This document shows, piece by piece, positions 1 through 10,689 of a stretch of DNA of 64,000 nucleotides. Source of the stretch: Pseudomonadota bacterium (lineage in GTDB: Bacteria; Pseudomonadota; Gammaproteobacteria; Burkholderiales; Burkholderiaceae_E); assembly GCA_023388075.1 (NCBI GenBank), contig JAEWGX010000056.1, positions 3,992-67,991 on the forward strand, read 5' to 3'. The position numbers and the translations under genes are program-made. Below the pieces are notes generated by a model that saw only the letters and a list, made by a program, of their open reading frames with translations, ran no database searches and was not told the origin of the DNA. Numbering within the stretch: position 1 is the first letter of the stretch; every line of letters begins with the position of its first letter.

Positions 1-152
1 TCTCCGAGTTGCTGCGTCAGGCCCTCTCGTTCCAGGAGATCATCTACGGTGCCATCCTGATGATGTTCATGATGTTCGCTCCGCGCGGCGTTCTTGCCGG
101 CACCCAGCCGGGCCGGCCGCTGACCGTCGCCGCGAAGGATCCGCCGCGATGA
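1..152 (+). CDS. livM: Branched-chain amino acid ABC transporter permease, C-terminal fragment
   Basis: Only the last 49 residues are inside the window; the reading frame enters at base 3 and stops with TGA at 150-152. The visible part contains a hydrophobic stretch (GAILMMFMMFAPRGV) and a short polar tail, which is how LivM-type inner-membrane permeases of the HAAT family end. The stop overlaps the ATG of the following ATPase gene (ATGA), so the two are translationally coupled. The assignment rests on the tail plus the two downstream Liv-type ATPases. It could instead be the LivH permease, but LivM normally directly precedes LivG. Confidence 0.75.
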   Translation, partial: SELLRQALSFQEIIYGAILMMFMMFAPRGVLAGTQPGRPLTVAAKDPPR

Positions 153-983
153 TTCATCCGGTCGCGAGCGAGCCATCCGGTGTCGGTGAGATGGGACCTC
201 TCGCGACCGGCGCGGTCCCGGACACCAGGGCGGACGCCCCTGGCTTCCTCGAAGTGCGTGGCCTCACTGTCCGGTTCGGTGGATTGGTCGCGGTGAATGA
301 CTTCTCCATGTCGGTCGCGAGGGGCCGCGTTCACGCGCTGATCGGCCCGAACGGGGCTGGAAAATCCACCACCTTCAACTGCATCTCACGGTACTACGAA
401 CCGTCGGCCGGTACCATCATCCTCGACGCAGAGGAGATCACGGGCCGTCGACCGCACGAGATGGCGAGCCTCGGCGTTGCGAGGACCTTCCAGAACCTCG
501 AGCTCTTCTCCGAGCTCACCGTCCTGGAGAACGTGCTGATGGGCACTCACGCCCGGCACGCGACGAGCCTGCGCGAGCGAATGGGCACGCGCCGGTCGGA
601 AGAGGTGGACTTCGCCCTCTCGCTGCTGGAGCGCGTCGGGCTCGCGGACGAGCGGCGCCAGGTCGCGCGAAACCTCGACTTCGGGCACCAGAAGCTCCTC
701 GAGCTCGCGCGCGCCCTGGCTATCCGGCCGCGGCTCCTCCTGCTGGACGAGCCGGCTGCTGGACTTCGCAATCGCGATATCCTGGCCATCGACCGGCTGC
801 TCGCCGACCTGGCCGAACGCGACGGGATCACCGTCCTGCTGGTCGAGCACGTCATGCAGCTCGTGATGTCCATCTCACACCGCATCACGGTGATGTCGTT
901 CGGCCAGAAGATCGCGGAAGGGACCCCGGCAGAGATCCGGAGCGACCAACGCGTCATAGAGGCCTATCTCGGAGGGGACGTGC

Positions 984-991
<8 letters not shown>
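149..991 (+). CDS. livG: Branched-chain amino acid-type ABC transporter ATP-binding protein LivG
   Basis: This 280-residue cytoplasmic ATPase would energise a HAAT-family importer for branched-chain amino acids or other small carboxylates. Walker A (GPNGAGKS) is at residues 66-73, the Q-loop glutamine near 115, Walker B (LLLLDEP) ends at 202 and the switch histidine is near 234. The signature loop reads LDFGHQ (176-181) rather than the usual LSGGQ. LivG proteins do vary here, so it is probably functional. The N-terminus has about 33 extra residues before the first strand, and a later start is possible. The ATG overlaps the stop of the upstream permease, and the gene overlaps livF by 8 bases. 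The substrate is unknown; downstream catabolic genes suggest a carboxylate rather than an amino acid. Confidence 0.9.
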
Positions 992-1703
<712 letters not shown>

Positions 1704-1756
1704 ACGGCATGCCGTCGCCTGACGACCCATCCCACTTCTAGATGAAGGATCCCGGC

Positions 1757-2524
1757 ATGAACGATTCAGCGACCAGCCTGCTGGAAGGAAAGCTGGCTCT
1801 CGTAACCGGCGCCGGACGCGGACTCGGCGCAGCCATCGCTCGCGGACTCGCGGCCCAGGGTGCGACGGTACTCCTGGCCGATGCCGATGGCGAGCGAGTC
1901 GAGTCGACCGCCGTCGCACTTCGGTCGGATGGATTCCAAGCCCATGGCGCCAAGCTCGATGTCACTGATGCGGACGCCTGCAACCGATACGCCCAGGGGG
2001 TCGCCGCCGCGCATGGCAGCATCGGCATCCTGGTGAACAACGCCGGGATCGCGCTGGCCGGCCGGTTCGACGATCCCGACTCACGAACGAGCTGGCGGCG
2101 ACAGATCGACATCAACCTGGAAGGCGTCTTCAACGTTACGCAGGCATTCGTCACGCAGCTCGAAGCCTCGCGCGGGTCCATCGTCAACCTCGCCTCGATC
2201 GCCTCGTTTACGGCCGGAACGTCGGCGCCCGGCTACATCGTTTCCAAGGGCGCGATAAGGTCGTTCACGCAGGTGCTTGCCCGCGACCTCGCTCCACACG
2301 GGATTCGTGTCAACGCAATCGCGCCCGGCGTCATGGATACCGAAATGACGGCTGCCAAGCGGGCCGATGCGACGCAGATGGCCAGCTACCTCCAACGCGT
2401 GCCGCTCGGACGCACGGGCTCACCGGAAGAAGTCGTGGGCCCGGTCGTCTTCCTGGTATCCCCCTGGGCAAGCTACGTAACCGGCGCCGTCCTGCCGGTG
2501 GACGGCGGCTACCTTGCGGCGTAG
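1757..2524 (+). CDS. Short-chain dehydrogenase/reductase (SDR), copy 1
   Basis: A classical SDR of 255 residues using NAD(P)H. The Rossmann motif TGAGRGLG is at 17-24, NNAG at 94-97, and the catalytic serine, tyrosine and lysine are near 147, 160 and 164 (YIVSK). The C-terminal PVDGG motif typical of FabG-like enzymes is present. An ATG 15 bases earlier (1742) lacks a ribosome-binding site, whereas AAGGA sits about 8 bases before 1757. It follows livF by about 50 bases and leads into a second SDR and a flavoprotein on the same strand, so it probably oxidises or reduces an alcohol or ketone intermediate of the compound imported by the Liv system. Substrate cannot be read from sequence. Confidence 0.85.
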   Translation: MNDSATSLLEGKLALVTGAGRGLGAAIARGLAAQGATVLLADADGERVESTAVALRSDGFQAHGAKLDVTDADACNRYAQGVAAAHGSIGILVNNAGIALAGRFDDPDSRTSWRRQIDINLEGVFNVTQAFVTQLEASRGSIVNLASIASFTAGTSAPGYIVSKGAIRSFTQVLARDLAPHGIRVNAIAPGVMDTEMTAAKRADATQMASYLQRVPLGRTGSPEEVVGPVVFLVSPWASYVTGAVLPVDGGYLAA

Positions 2525-2556
2525 ACGCACGCGAGACCTGCCGGGAGGATCCCACG

Positions 2557-3348
2557 ATGAACCCCCTTCATGTCGCACCTGGAAGCCAGGACGCGCAAGA
2601 CGATGCCCTGCCCCGCCTCGATGACGGTCCAATTGCGCTGGTAACGGGTGGTGGCTCCGGCATCGGCCGGGCCATCGTCGAGCGCCTGGCTGCGGACGGG
2701 TTCCAGGTGGTCGTCGTGGATCGCGACGCTGCAGCGGGCACCGCGGTGGAAACAAGGTGCCGTCGGCAGGGGCTGGCGGTGTGGAAGCGTGTCGTCGATC
2801 TCGTGGACGAAGCCGCGTGCCGCGAGCTCGTCGCGGCATTGCCGCCACTTGCCGTCCTGGTCAACAATGCCGGCGTCTTCGACGAGCGCGGATTCGACGA
2901 AGTGTCGGCCGGCGACTTCCGACGCGCATTCGAGATCAACCTGGTCGCGGTCGCAATCCTTACACAAGAGGCGGCACGTCGGATGCGTCGTGGCGGCCGG
3001 GTCGTCAACATCGCCTCGCGCGCCTACCTCGGCGCACGCAACCATCCCCACTACGTCGCGTCGAAGGCGGCGGTCGTCGGCTTCACGCGTGCGGCCGCGA
3101 TGGAGCTGGCGTCGCGGGGAATACTGGTCAACGCGGTCGCTCCAGGTCTCATCGACACACCCCTGCTGCGCCAGCTTACGCCGGAGCGACTGGCAGCGCA
3201 GCTCGCGCTGCAGCCCACCGGCAAGGCAGGACGTCCGGAAGACGTCGCGAACGCGGTGGCCTTCCTCGCCTCGCCACGGACCGGCTTCATCACCGGGCAG
3301 GTTCTCTTCGTGGACGGCGGCAAATCACTCGGAGGTTCGGTTGCATGA
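2557..3348 (+). CDS. Short-chain dehydrogenase/reductase (SDR), copy 2
   Basis: A second classical SDR, 263 residues. TGGGSGIG is at 30-37, NNAG at 103-106, and the catalytic S/Y/K near 154, 166 and 170 (YVASK). A GGGAGG site eight bases before ATG 2557 supports the start; the first 23 residues are an extension before the Rossmann fold. It is clearly related to, but diverged from, the preceding SDR, so the pair may act on two successive hydroxyl/keto groups. The TGA stop overlaps the ATG of the flavoprotein gene (ATGA), indicating tight coupling. Confidence 0.87.
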   Translation: MNPLHVAPGSQDAQDDALPRLDDGPIALVTGGGSGIGRAIVERLAADGFQVVVVDRDAAAGTAVETRCRRQGLAVWKRVVDLVDEAACRELVAALPPLAVLVNNAGVFDERGFDEVSAGDFRRAFEINLVAVAILTQEAARRMRRGGRVVNIASRAYLGARNHPHYVASKAAVVGFTRAAAMELASRGILVNAVAPGLIDTPLLRQLTPERLAAQLALQPTGKAGRPEDVANAVAFLASPRTGFITGQVLFVDGGKSLGGSVA

Positions 3349-5093
3349 ACTGGGACCGGGAAGTGGACCTCGTCGTGGCCGGTGCCGGTGCCGGCGGCAT
3401 GGCGGCCGCGCTGACGGCGAGGATCCTGGGGCTCGACGTCCTGATCGCCGAGAAGACGGACCGCGTCGGTGGATCCACCGCCATTTCGGGCGGCGCGGTC
3501 TGGCTGCCCGGCAACCACCAGGCCGCGCAGGCCGGACATCCGGACACCCGGGAGCGCATCGACGCCTACATGGCGGCGACGGTTGGCGAGGCCGCTCCCG
3601 CCCGAGTCCTCGATACGTATATCGCCGCGGGGCCGAGGATGCTGGAGTTCCTCTCCGCGCGAACCCACCTGCAGCTCGTCGCCCGCACCTACTCACCGGA
3701 CTACTACCCGGACCGGGCGGGCGCGTCCTTCGGTGGGCGCGCACTCGACCCGGCGGAATTCGACGGCCGGTTGCTCGGTCGCGACTTCGCCCGGTTGCGT
3801 GACCCGTTGCCGGAGTTCATGGTGCTTGGCGGCATGATGGTGAACATGAACGACGTCTGGCACCTGCTCGCGGCCACTCGCTCGTTCACCTCGTGGCGTC
3901 ACGGGATGCGGCTCATCCGACGCTACGCGTCCGATCGCCTGCGTGGCTACCACCGGGGTACGCGCCTGGTGCTGGGCAACGCGCTTGCCGCGCGTCTCTT
4001 TCGCAGCGTCCTCGATCGCGCGATCCCCGTGTGGCTGGAAAGCCCGATCGAGTCCCTGGAACGCGGTGGACCGGACGGGCCCGTCACCGGTGCAGTCATC
4101 CGCCACGACGGACGCTCCGTACGCGTGCGAGCGCGGCGCGGTGTCGTCATCGCGACCGGCGGATTCGCCTGGGACAAGACGCTGCGGGGGGAGACCTTCC
4201 CTGAGCCCACCGGACCTTGGTCCATGGCGCCCGCCGGCAACGCCGGCGACGGCATCCGGGTTGCTCGAGCGGTCGGTGGCACGCTGCGCGCGGGCAACCT
4301 GAGCCCGGCCTTCTGGGCACCGGTATCCGTGCTCGAGCGAGAAGACGGCAGCATCATCCGCTATCCGCACCTGGTTTGGGACCGGGCGAAACCCGGCCTG
4401 ATCGCCGTGAACGCCTCAGGCCGGCGGTTCGTCAACGAGGCGACTTCGTATCACGAGTTCGTGATCGGCATGTACCGCTCTCATCGGGACGTCCCTTCCG
4501 TCCCGGCGTTCCTCCTCGCGGACCACGACTTCATGGAGCGCTTCGGCCTGGGGCTTGCATTGCCCGGTGGCCGGCCGCGACAGCATCTCGTCAAGGCCGG
4601 GTACCTGGTGAAGGCGAATGACCTGGCTGCGCTGGCCGCTGCGCTGCGGCTTCCCGCCGAGCAGCTGCAGCGCACCGTCGAGCGCTACAACGAGCACGCG
4701 GCCCGCGGCGAGGATCCCGATTTCGGCAAGGGCTCCACGGAGTACAACCGCTATCTCGGCGCACCGAATCACCGTCCGAACCCCTGCCTGGCACCGATCG
4801 TGAAGCCCCCCTTCTATGCGGTGCGGGTCTACCCGGGAGACATCGGCACGGCGCTGGGGCTGGCAGTGGACGATCAAGCGCGGGTTCTCGATGCCGCCGG
4901 CGACCCGATCGAGGGTCTCTACTGCGCCGGCAACGACATGGGCTCGGTGCTGGCCGGCGCGTATCCCGGTCCGGGGATCACCCTGGGCCCGGCCCTGACG
5001 TTCGGCTATGTCGCCGGCATGTCCGCCGCGGGCAAGGACGCGTGCACCGAGACCGCATTGGCGAACGGGAACGAGAGCGCCATCGCGCAGTGA
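3345..5093 (+). CDS. FAD-dependent dehydrogenase, 3-ketosteroid-delta1-dehydrogenase/fumarate reductase family
   Basis: A 582-residue flavoprotein. The N-terminal dinucleotide-binding motif GxGxxG is at 13-18 with the acidic residue of strand 2 at 36, followed by the GGST loop typical of the FAD_binding_2 family. The C-terminus has the second FAD contact (YPGPGITLGPALTFGYVAG), as in KstD-like enzymes. These proteins remove two hydrogens next to a carbonyl or reduce activated double bonds. The open frame continues upstream into the SDR gene, but the start is fixed at 3345 by the ATGA overlap. With the two SDRs and Liv transporter it suggests degradation of a cyclic or enone-type carboxylate; the substrate is inference. 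Confidence 0.85.
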   Translation: MNWDREVDLVVAGAGAGGMAAALTARILGLDVLIAEKTDRVGGSTAISGGAVWLPGNHQAAQAGHPDTRERIDAYMAATVGEAAPARVLDTYIAAGPRMLEFLSARTHLQLVARTYSPDYYPDRAGASFGGRALDPAEFDGRLLGRDFARLRDPLPEFMVLGGMMVNMNDVWHLLAATRSFTSWRHGMRLIRRYASDRLRGYHRGTRLVLGNALAARLFRSVLDRAIPVWLESPIESLERGGPDGPVTGAVIRHDGRSVRVRARRGVVIATGGFAWDKTLRGETFPEPTGPWSMAPAGNAGDGIRVARAVGGTLRAGNLSPAFWAPVSVLEREDGSIIRYPHLVWDRAKPGLIAVNASGRRFVNEATSYHEFVIGMYRSHRDVPSVPAFLLADHDFMERFGLGLALPGGRPRQHLVKAGYLVKANDLAALAAALRLPAEQLQRTVERYNEHAARGEDPDFGKGSTEYNRYLGAPNHRPNPCLAPIVKPPFYAVRVYPGDIGTALGLAVDDQARVLDAAGDPIEGLYCAGNDMGSVLAGAYPGPGITLGPALTFGYVAGMSAAGKDACTETALANGNESAIAQ

Positions 5094-5097
5094 AAAC

Positions 5098-5117
5098 GGG
5101 GCGGCTCGCGCCGCCCC
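5098..5117. terminator. Hairpin between convergent genes
   Basis: GGGGCGGC pairs perfectly with GCCGCCCC around a TCGC loop, four bases after the flavoprotein stop and upstream of the convergent aceA stop. There is no clear T tract, so it may act as a bidirectional transcript end or RNA stabiliser rather than a textbook intrinsic terminator. Confidence 0.5.
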
Positions 5118-5152
5118 CGGTCTCCTCCACTACCGAATCCGCGAGGATCGCC

Positions 5153-6487
<1,335 letters not shown>

Positions 6488-6836
6488 CTTCACGCTCCAG
6501 GATTTCGCGCCCGGCTTGATTGCCGGCGCATCGACTGGATCCATCTTAGGAGCCCGATGCTGCGGAGCGAGCGATGAGACCCGCTAGAGATACCTAGAAA
6601 ACTTTCTTCGATTTCAAGTTCTTAGGCGGTCATTTCACGATATGGCTGATCTTCTTTCATCATAAGAAAAATGGATGCTGCGTCGCGCGACGCTGATTCC
6701 GCATTACGCAATGAACACCGCATCGCCTGAAATCGGCTCGCCGCGGCGGGCATCGGCGTCTGGCGGCCATCCTCTGGTCCACCCGCCCCCCTGCTGGCTA
6801 CCATCAGCGATCCCGAATCCTGCCCGGAGCCCTCGC
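6488..6836. promoter_or_regulatory. Divergent intergenic region aceA / M20 peptidase
   Basis: About 350 bases lie between the divergently transcribed aceA and the M20 peptidase gene. The part near 6580-6680 is clearly AT-richer than its surroundings and is the likely place for the aceA promoter. I could not fit a convincing -35/-10 pair or an operator palindrome. The open frames running into this region from either gene lack ribosome-binding sites. Confidence 0.4.
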
Positions 6837-8150
6837 ATGGACCTCGCTTCACCACGCGTCCCTACCGCCACGCCGCCAGCCGGCGCGATCGTCGACGGCG
6901 TCGAGCGCTTGCGGGACGAGGCGATCGTGCTGCTCGGCGACCTGGTGCGGGAACCTTCGCTGCTCGGCGCCGAGGCGAGCGCCCAGGCCCGCATCGCGCA
7001 AGTATTCCGGGACCTCGGCCTGGCGGTGCGCGAGTTCGAGATCGACGACGCGGCCCTGCGGCAGCACCCAGGCTATTCGCCCTCCATCGTCGCGTATGAC
7101 GGACGGCGAAATGTCGTGGGGACGCACACGCCCCAGGGCTCGTCCAGCGGCAGGTCCCTGATCTTCAACGGCCACATCGACGTGGTGCCGGTGGGCGCCG
7201 AATCGCTCTGGACGCATCCGCCCTTCTCCGCGCACCGCGACGGCGACCGTCTCTACGGCCGCGGCGCCTCGGACATGAAGGCGGGCATCGTCGCGTACAC
7301 CATGGCGTTCAAGGCGCTGCGCGAGCTCGGCCTGGAACCCGCGGCGACGGTACACCTGCAGTCGGTCGTGGAGGAAGAGTGCACCGGAAACGGCGCCCTC
7401 GCCTGCCTGGTGGAGGGATACCGCGCGGACGCGGCGGTGATTCCGGAACCGGTCCCCGGCGTCCTCACCTGCCAGCTCGGGGTGATGTGGGTTTCGGTGG
7501 AGGTGCTGGGCAAGCCGGTGCATGCGCTCGAGGCGCATGCGGGCGTGAGCGCAATCGAGTTTTCCATGCACCTCTTCTCCGTGCTCAAGTCACTGGAGCG
7601 GCAGTGGAACGAGCCGAAGTCGCGCCACGGCTACTTCCTGCCGCACGCCCATCCGATCAACATCAACCTCGGCCGCATCCAGGGCGGCGAATGGGCCTCG
7701 TCGGTGCCGACGCAGTGCCGCAGCGACATCCGCATCGGCTTCTACCCGGACATGTCGCCCGCGCGGGTGCGCGGCGAGGTGGAGCGGGTGCTGGAGGAAG
7801 CGCACGCCGCGCATCCCAATCGCGAGAGCCTGCAGTATCGGGTGATCTACCAGGGCTTCCAGGCCGAAGGGTGCGTCGTGGACGAGAACGAGCCGGTGCT
7901 TGGCGCGCTGCGCGAAGCGCATCGCGACGTCGCCGGTCGCGAGCTCGAGTCGGTGGCGCTCACGGCGACCACCGACGCCCGCGTCTTCAACATCTACGGT
8001 GGCATCCCGGCCACCTGCTACGGCCCCGCGGGTGGGAACATCCACGGCATCGACGAATGGGTCTCCATCGACAGCATGATGGAGACCGCGGCGGTGCTGG
8101 CCGTGTTCATGTCCCGCTGGTGCGGCACCAACCGCGTCGGCCCGCGCTAG
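6837..8150 (+). CDS. M20-family metallopeptidase / amidohydrolase (ArgE/DapE type)
   Basis: A 437-residue zinc-dependent hydrolase. Metal ligands and catalytic residues of the M20 fold are visible: H113 and D115 in GHIDVVPVG, D146 in GRGASDMKAG, and the EEE at 179-181 that supplies the general base and a ligand. The central dimerisation (lid) domain follows, and the C-terminal histidine lies in NIHGIDEW. Such enzymes remove acyl groups from N-acyl amino acids or cleave peptides; the exact substrate is not evident. Upstream in-frame ATGs exist, but only 6837 has a GGAG site. No signal peptide, so cytoplasmic. It ends seven bases from the convergent permease gene. Confidence 0.85.
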   Translation: MDLASPRVPTATPPAGAIVDGVERLRDEAIVLLGDLVREPSLLGAEASAQARIAQVFRDLGLAVREFEIDDAALRQHPGYSPSIVAYDGRRNVVGTHTPQGSSSGRSLIFNGHIDVVPVGAESLWTHPPFSAHRDGDRLYGRGASDMKAGIVAYTMAFKALRELGLEPAATVHLQSVVEEECTGNGALACLVEGYRADAAVIPEPVPGVLTCQLGVMWVSVEVLGKPVHALEAHAGVSAIEFSMHLFSVLKSLERQWNEPKSRHGYFLPHAHPININLGRIQGGEWASSVPTQCRSDIRIGFYPDMSPARVRGEVERVLEEAHAAHPNRESLQYRVIYQGFQAEGCVVDENEPVLGALREAHRDVAGRELESVALTATTDARVFNIYGGIPATCYGPAGGNIHGIDEWVSIDSMMETAAVLAVFMSRWCGTNRVGPR

Positions 8151-8157
8151 CGAGCGC

Positions 8158-10689
8158 TCAAGCGCCTCGCAGGCTCGCCATCGGCGGCGTGCGGACCACG
8201 CTGCGCAGGCTCCACCAGCCGGCCACGGCCGAGAACGCGCCGCCCGCGAGCGTGCCGACCGGCAGCAGCCACCAGCCGGGGCGATAGGCGAAATCGAACA
8301 CCTGGGTGGCAAGCACCCAGCCGACCAGGATGGCGCCGATCGCGGCCAGCGCGCCGGCCAGCAATCCCGAAAGCGCGAGCTCCAGCACCTGCGCGCGAGT
8401 GAGCTGGCTGCGCGATGCCCCGAGCGCGCGCATCAACCCGGCCTCGCGCACGCGCTCGTCGCGTGATCCGGCCAGCGCCGCATAGAGCACTACCACGCCC
8501 GCCGCCAGCGCGAAGAGAAAGAGGAACTGCACCGCGCCGACCACCTGGTCGACCATCGCCTGGACCTGGCGCAGGATCGCGGTGGTATCCACCACCGTGA
8601 GATTGGGCATGCGGTCGACCAGTCGCAGCGAGACCGCCGACCGCTCTTCCGGCAGGTGGAAGGAGGTGATGTAGCTTTGTGGCTTGTCCGCCAACGCGCT
8701 CGGGGAGCCGATCATGAAGAAGTTGACCTTCATGGAATCCCAGGCGAGCTTGCGCGTGCCCACCAGCGCGAGCTCCACCGGCTCGCCGGCGACGTCGAAG
8801 CGCAGCCGGTCGCCCAGCGCGAGCCCGAGCGTGTCCATGATGCCCTGCTCCGCGGACACCTCGGCGGCGCCCGGCGCGAGCCAGCGGCCGCTGTCGAGCT
8901 GGTTGTGCGACGGCATGGTGTCCGCGTAGGACAGATTGAACTCGCGATTCACCAGGCGCCGGGCCCGGTCGTCGCCGTAGCGCGAGGGGTCGATCGCCGT
9001 GCCGTTCACGGCCACCAGCCGGCCGCGGATCATCGGATAGAGCTCGACCCCCCCGATACCCGCCTCCCGCAGCATCGCCTGGAACGGCGCCTGCTGGTCT
9101 GGCTGGATGTTGAGCACGAAGCGGTTGGGCGCATCGGCCGGGCTCGCGCTGCGCCAGCTATCGAGCAGGTCGTTGCGGGTCACGGTGAGCAGCATCAGCG
9201 CCATCATTCCCACCGCAAGCGCCGCGGTCTGCACCACGGAGGCACCGCGCCGGCGCGCCCAGCTCGCGAGCGCGACCCGCATCGCGGCGCCGCTGGGTCC
9301 GACACCCACCCAGCGCCGCAGCGGCGACAGCAACCGCACCCCGGCGAAAGCCACCAGCGCGAAGACGGCAGCCCCGGCCGCGAAGCCACCGATGGCGAAG
9401 AGCGCCACCCGACGATCCCCGGCGTACCACAGCAGAAGCGTCCCGAACGCGATCACCGCCGTTGCGAGCGCGAGCCACGCCGACGGAGCCGGCGGCCCGA
9501 GCTCGCGCCGCAGCACCCGCAGCGGCGGAACGCCTGCGAGCCTGACGACCGGCACCGCCGCGAACCCCACGATCAGCACCACTCCGGCGGCAAGCGCCTG
9601 CACCGCCGGTTGCCATCCGGGCGGCGGCAATGGCAGCGGCATGATCGGTGCGATGAGCCAGACCAGGACCCAGTGCGCCAGCCAACCGGCCAGCGCGCCC
9701 AGCGCGGCCCCGCCGACCGCCAGCCAGAACATCTCGAGCAGCAGCGACCAGGCGAGCAGCGACTGCTGCGCGCCGAGCGACTTCAGCACCGCGAAACCGT
9801 CGAGATGACGGTCGGCGAAGCGCCGCGCGGCAAGCCCGATCGCCACCGCGGCGATGAGCGCCGAGAGCAGGGAAACAAGCGAGAGGAACTGGCGCGATCG
9901 ATCCAGCGTCATGCGCAGCTCCGGCCGCCCTTCTTCCAGCGTCTCCATGCGCTGGCCGGCGTCAAGCCGCGACTTGACCCAGGTCTCGAAGGCGTCGACC
10001 TGCTCGCGACTGCCGGCCGCGAGAAGGCGGTAGCGCACGCGGCTGCCCGGCTGCACGAGACGCGTGCTCTCCAGGTCTTCCAGCGCAACCATGGCTCGCG
10101 GCGCGAAGTTGACGAACGACGTGCCACGATCCGGCTCCACCAGGATGACGCCGGTGATGCGGAAGGTGCGATCGCCGAGCTGCAGGCCGTCGCCCAGCTC
10201 GAGGCCGAGCGCCTGCAGCAGTGCGCGGTCCACCCACACCGTGCCCGGCTCGGGCGCCTTCGCCTGCACCGAGCCGCCGGCGGCCGCGTCCAGGCTCACC
10301 GTGAGCGCTCCGCGCAGCGGGTACTCGGCCGATACCGCCTTCACGGACGCGAGCTGGCTGCGCAACGGGCTCGCGCCTGGCGCATCGCCTGATGATCTCG
10401 TCGGCGCCAGCGCCATGCTCGGGAAGGATACCGTGTGGGCGATCGCGAGGCCGCGGCGGCTTGCCTCGGCCGTCCATCCCTCCGGCACCGGATGGTCGGC
10501 GGACACCACGACGTCGCCGCCCAGCAATTGCGTGGCCTCCCGCGAGAGCGCATTGCCGAGCCGGTCGATGAAGAACCCCACGGTGGAGATCGCGGCGACG
10601 GCGACCGCCAGCGCGACCAGCAGCAGCCGCAACTCTCCTGCGCGCCAGTCGCGTCGCAGCAGGGTGAGCGAGAGCCGCAGCGCGTTCAC
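8158..10689 (-). CDS. ABC transporter permease, FtsX/YbbP family (MacB-like)
   Basis: An 843-residue membrane protein. One transmembrane segment near residues 20-40 is followed by a large periplasmic domain, a central cluster of several hydrophobic segments, a second periplasmic domain, and a C-terminal trio of segments typical of two tandem FtsX permease domains. This is the architecture of YbbP-like permeases linked to lipid or lipoprotein handling. The start is GTG at 10689, overlapping the waaC stop as GTGA; an upstream ATG in frame lies inside waaC and is unlikely. The partner ATPase (YbbA-like) is not adjacent, so it must be encoded elsewhere or the permease is orphaned. Confidence 0.85.
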   Translation of the reverse strand: MNALRLSLTLLRRDWRAGELRLLLVALAVAVAAISTVGFFIDRLGNALSREATQLLGGDVVVSADHPVPEGWTAEASRRGLAIAHTVSFPSMALAPTRSSGDAPGASPLRSQLASVKAVSAEYPLRGALTVSLDAAAGGSVQAKAPEPGTVWVDRALLQALGLELGDGLQLGDRTFRITGVILVEPDRGTSFVNFAPRAMVALEDLESTRLVQPGSRVRYRLLAAGSREQVDAFETWVKSRLDAGQRMETLEEGRPELRMTLDRSRQFLSLVSLLSALIAAVAIGLAARRFADRHLDGFAVLKSLGAQQSLLAWSLLLEMFWLAVGGAALGALAGWLAHWVLVWLIAPIMPLPLPPPGWQPAVQALAAGVVLIVGFAAVPVVRLAGVPPLRVLRRELGPPAPSAWLALATAVIAFGTLLLWYAGDRRVALFAIGGFAAGAAVFALVAFAGVRLLSPLRRWVGVGPSGAAMRVALASWARRRGASVVQTAALAVGMMALMLLTVTRNDLLDSWRSASPADAPNRFVLNIQPDQQAPFQAMLREAGIGGVELYPMIRGRLVAVNGTAIDPSRYGDDRARRLVNREFNLSYADTMPSHNQLDSGRWLAPGAAEVSAEQGIMDTLGLALGDRLRFDVAGEPVELALVGTRKLAWDSMKVNFFMIGSPSALADKPQSYITSFHLPEERSAVSLRLVDRMPNLTVVDTTAILRQVQAMVDQVVGAVQFLFLFALAAGVVVLYAALAGSRDERVREAGLMRALGASRSQLTRAQVLELALSGLLAGALAAIGAILVGWVLATQVFDFAYRPGWWLLPVGTLAGGAFSAVAGWWSLRSVVRTPPMASLRGA

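Noticed and set aside
2757..3344. Upstream extension of the FAD dehydrogenase frame
   Set aside because: It overlaps the second SDR in another frame; the ATGA junction at 3345 and family length fix the start.
6488..6544. 19-residue N-terminal extension of isocitrate lyase
   Set aside because: No ribosome-binding site at 6544, whereas 6487 has GGAG and the family N-terminus.
8656..10392. 578-codon plus-strand open frame opposite the FtsX-like permease
   Set aside because: Low-complexity antisense frame with no start signal.
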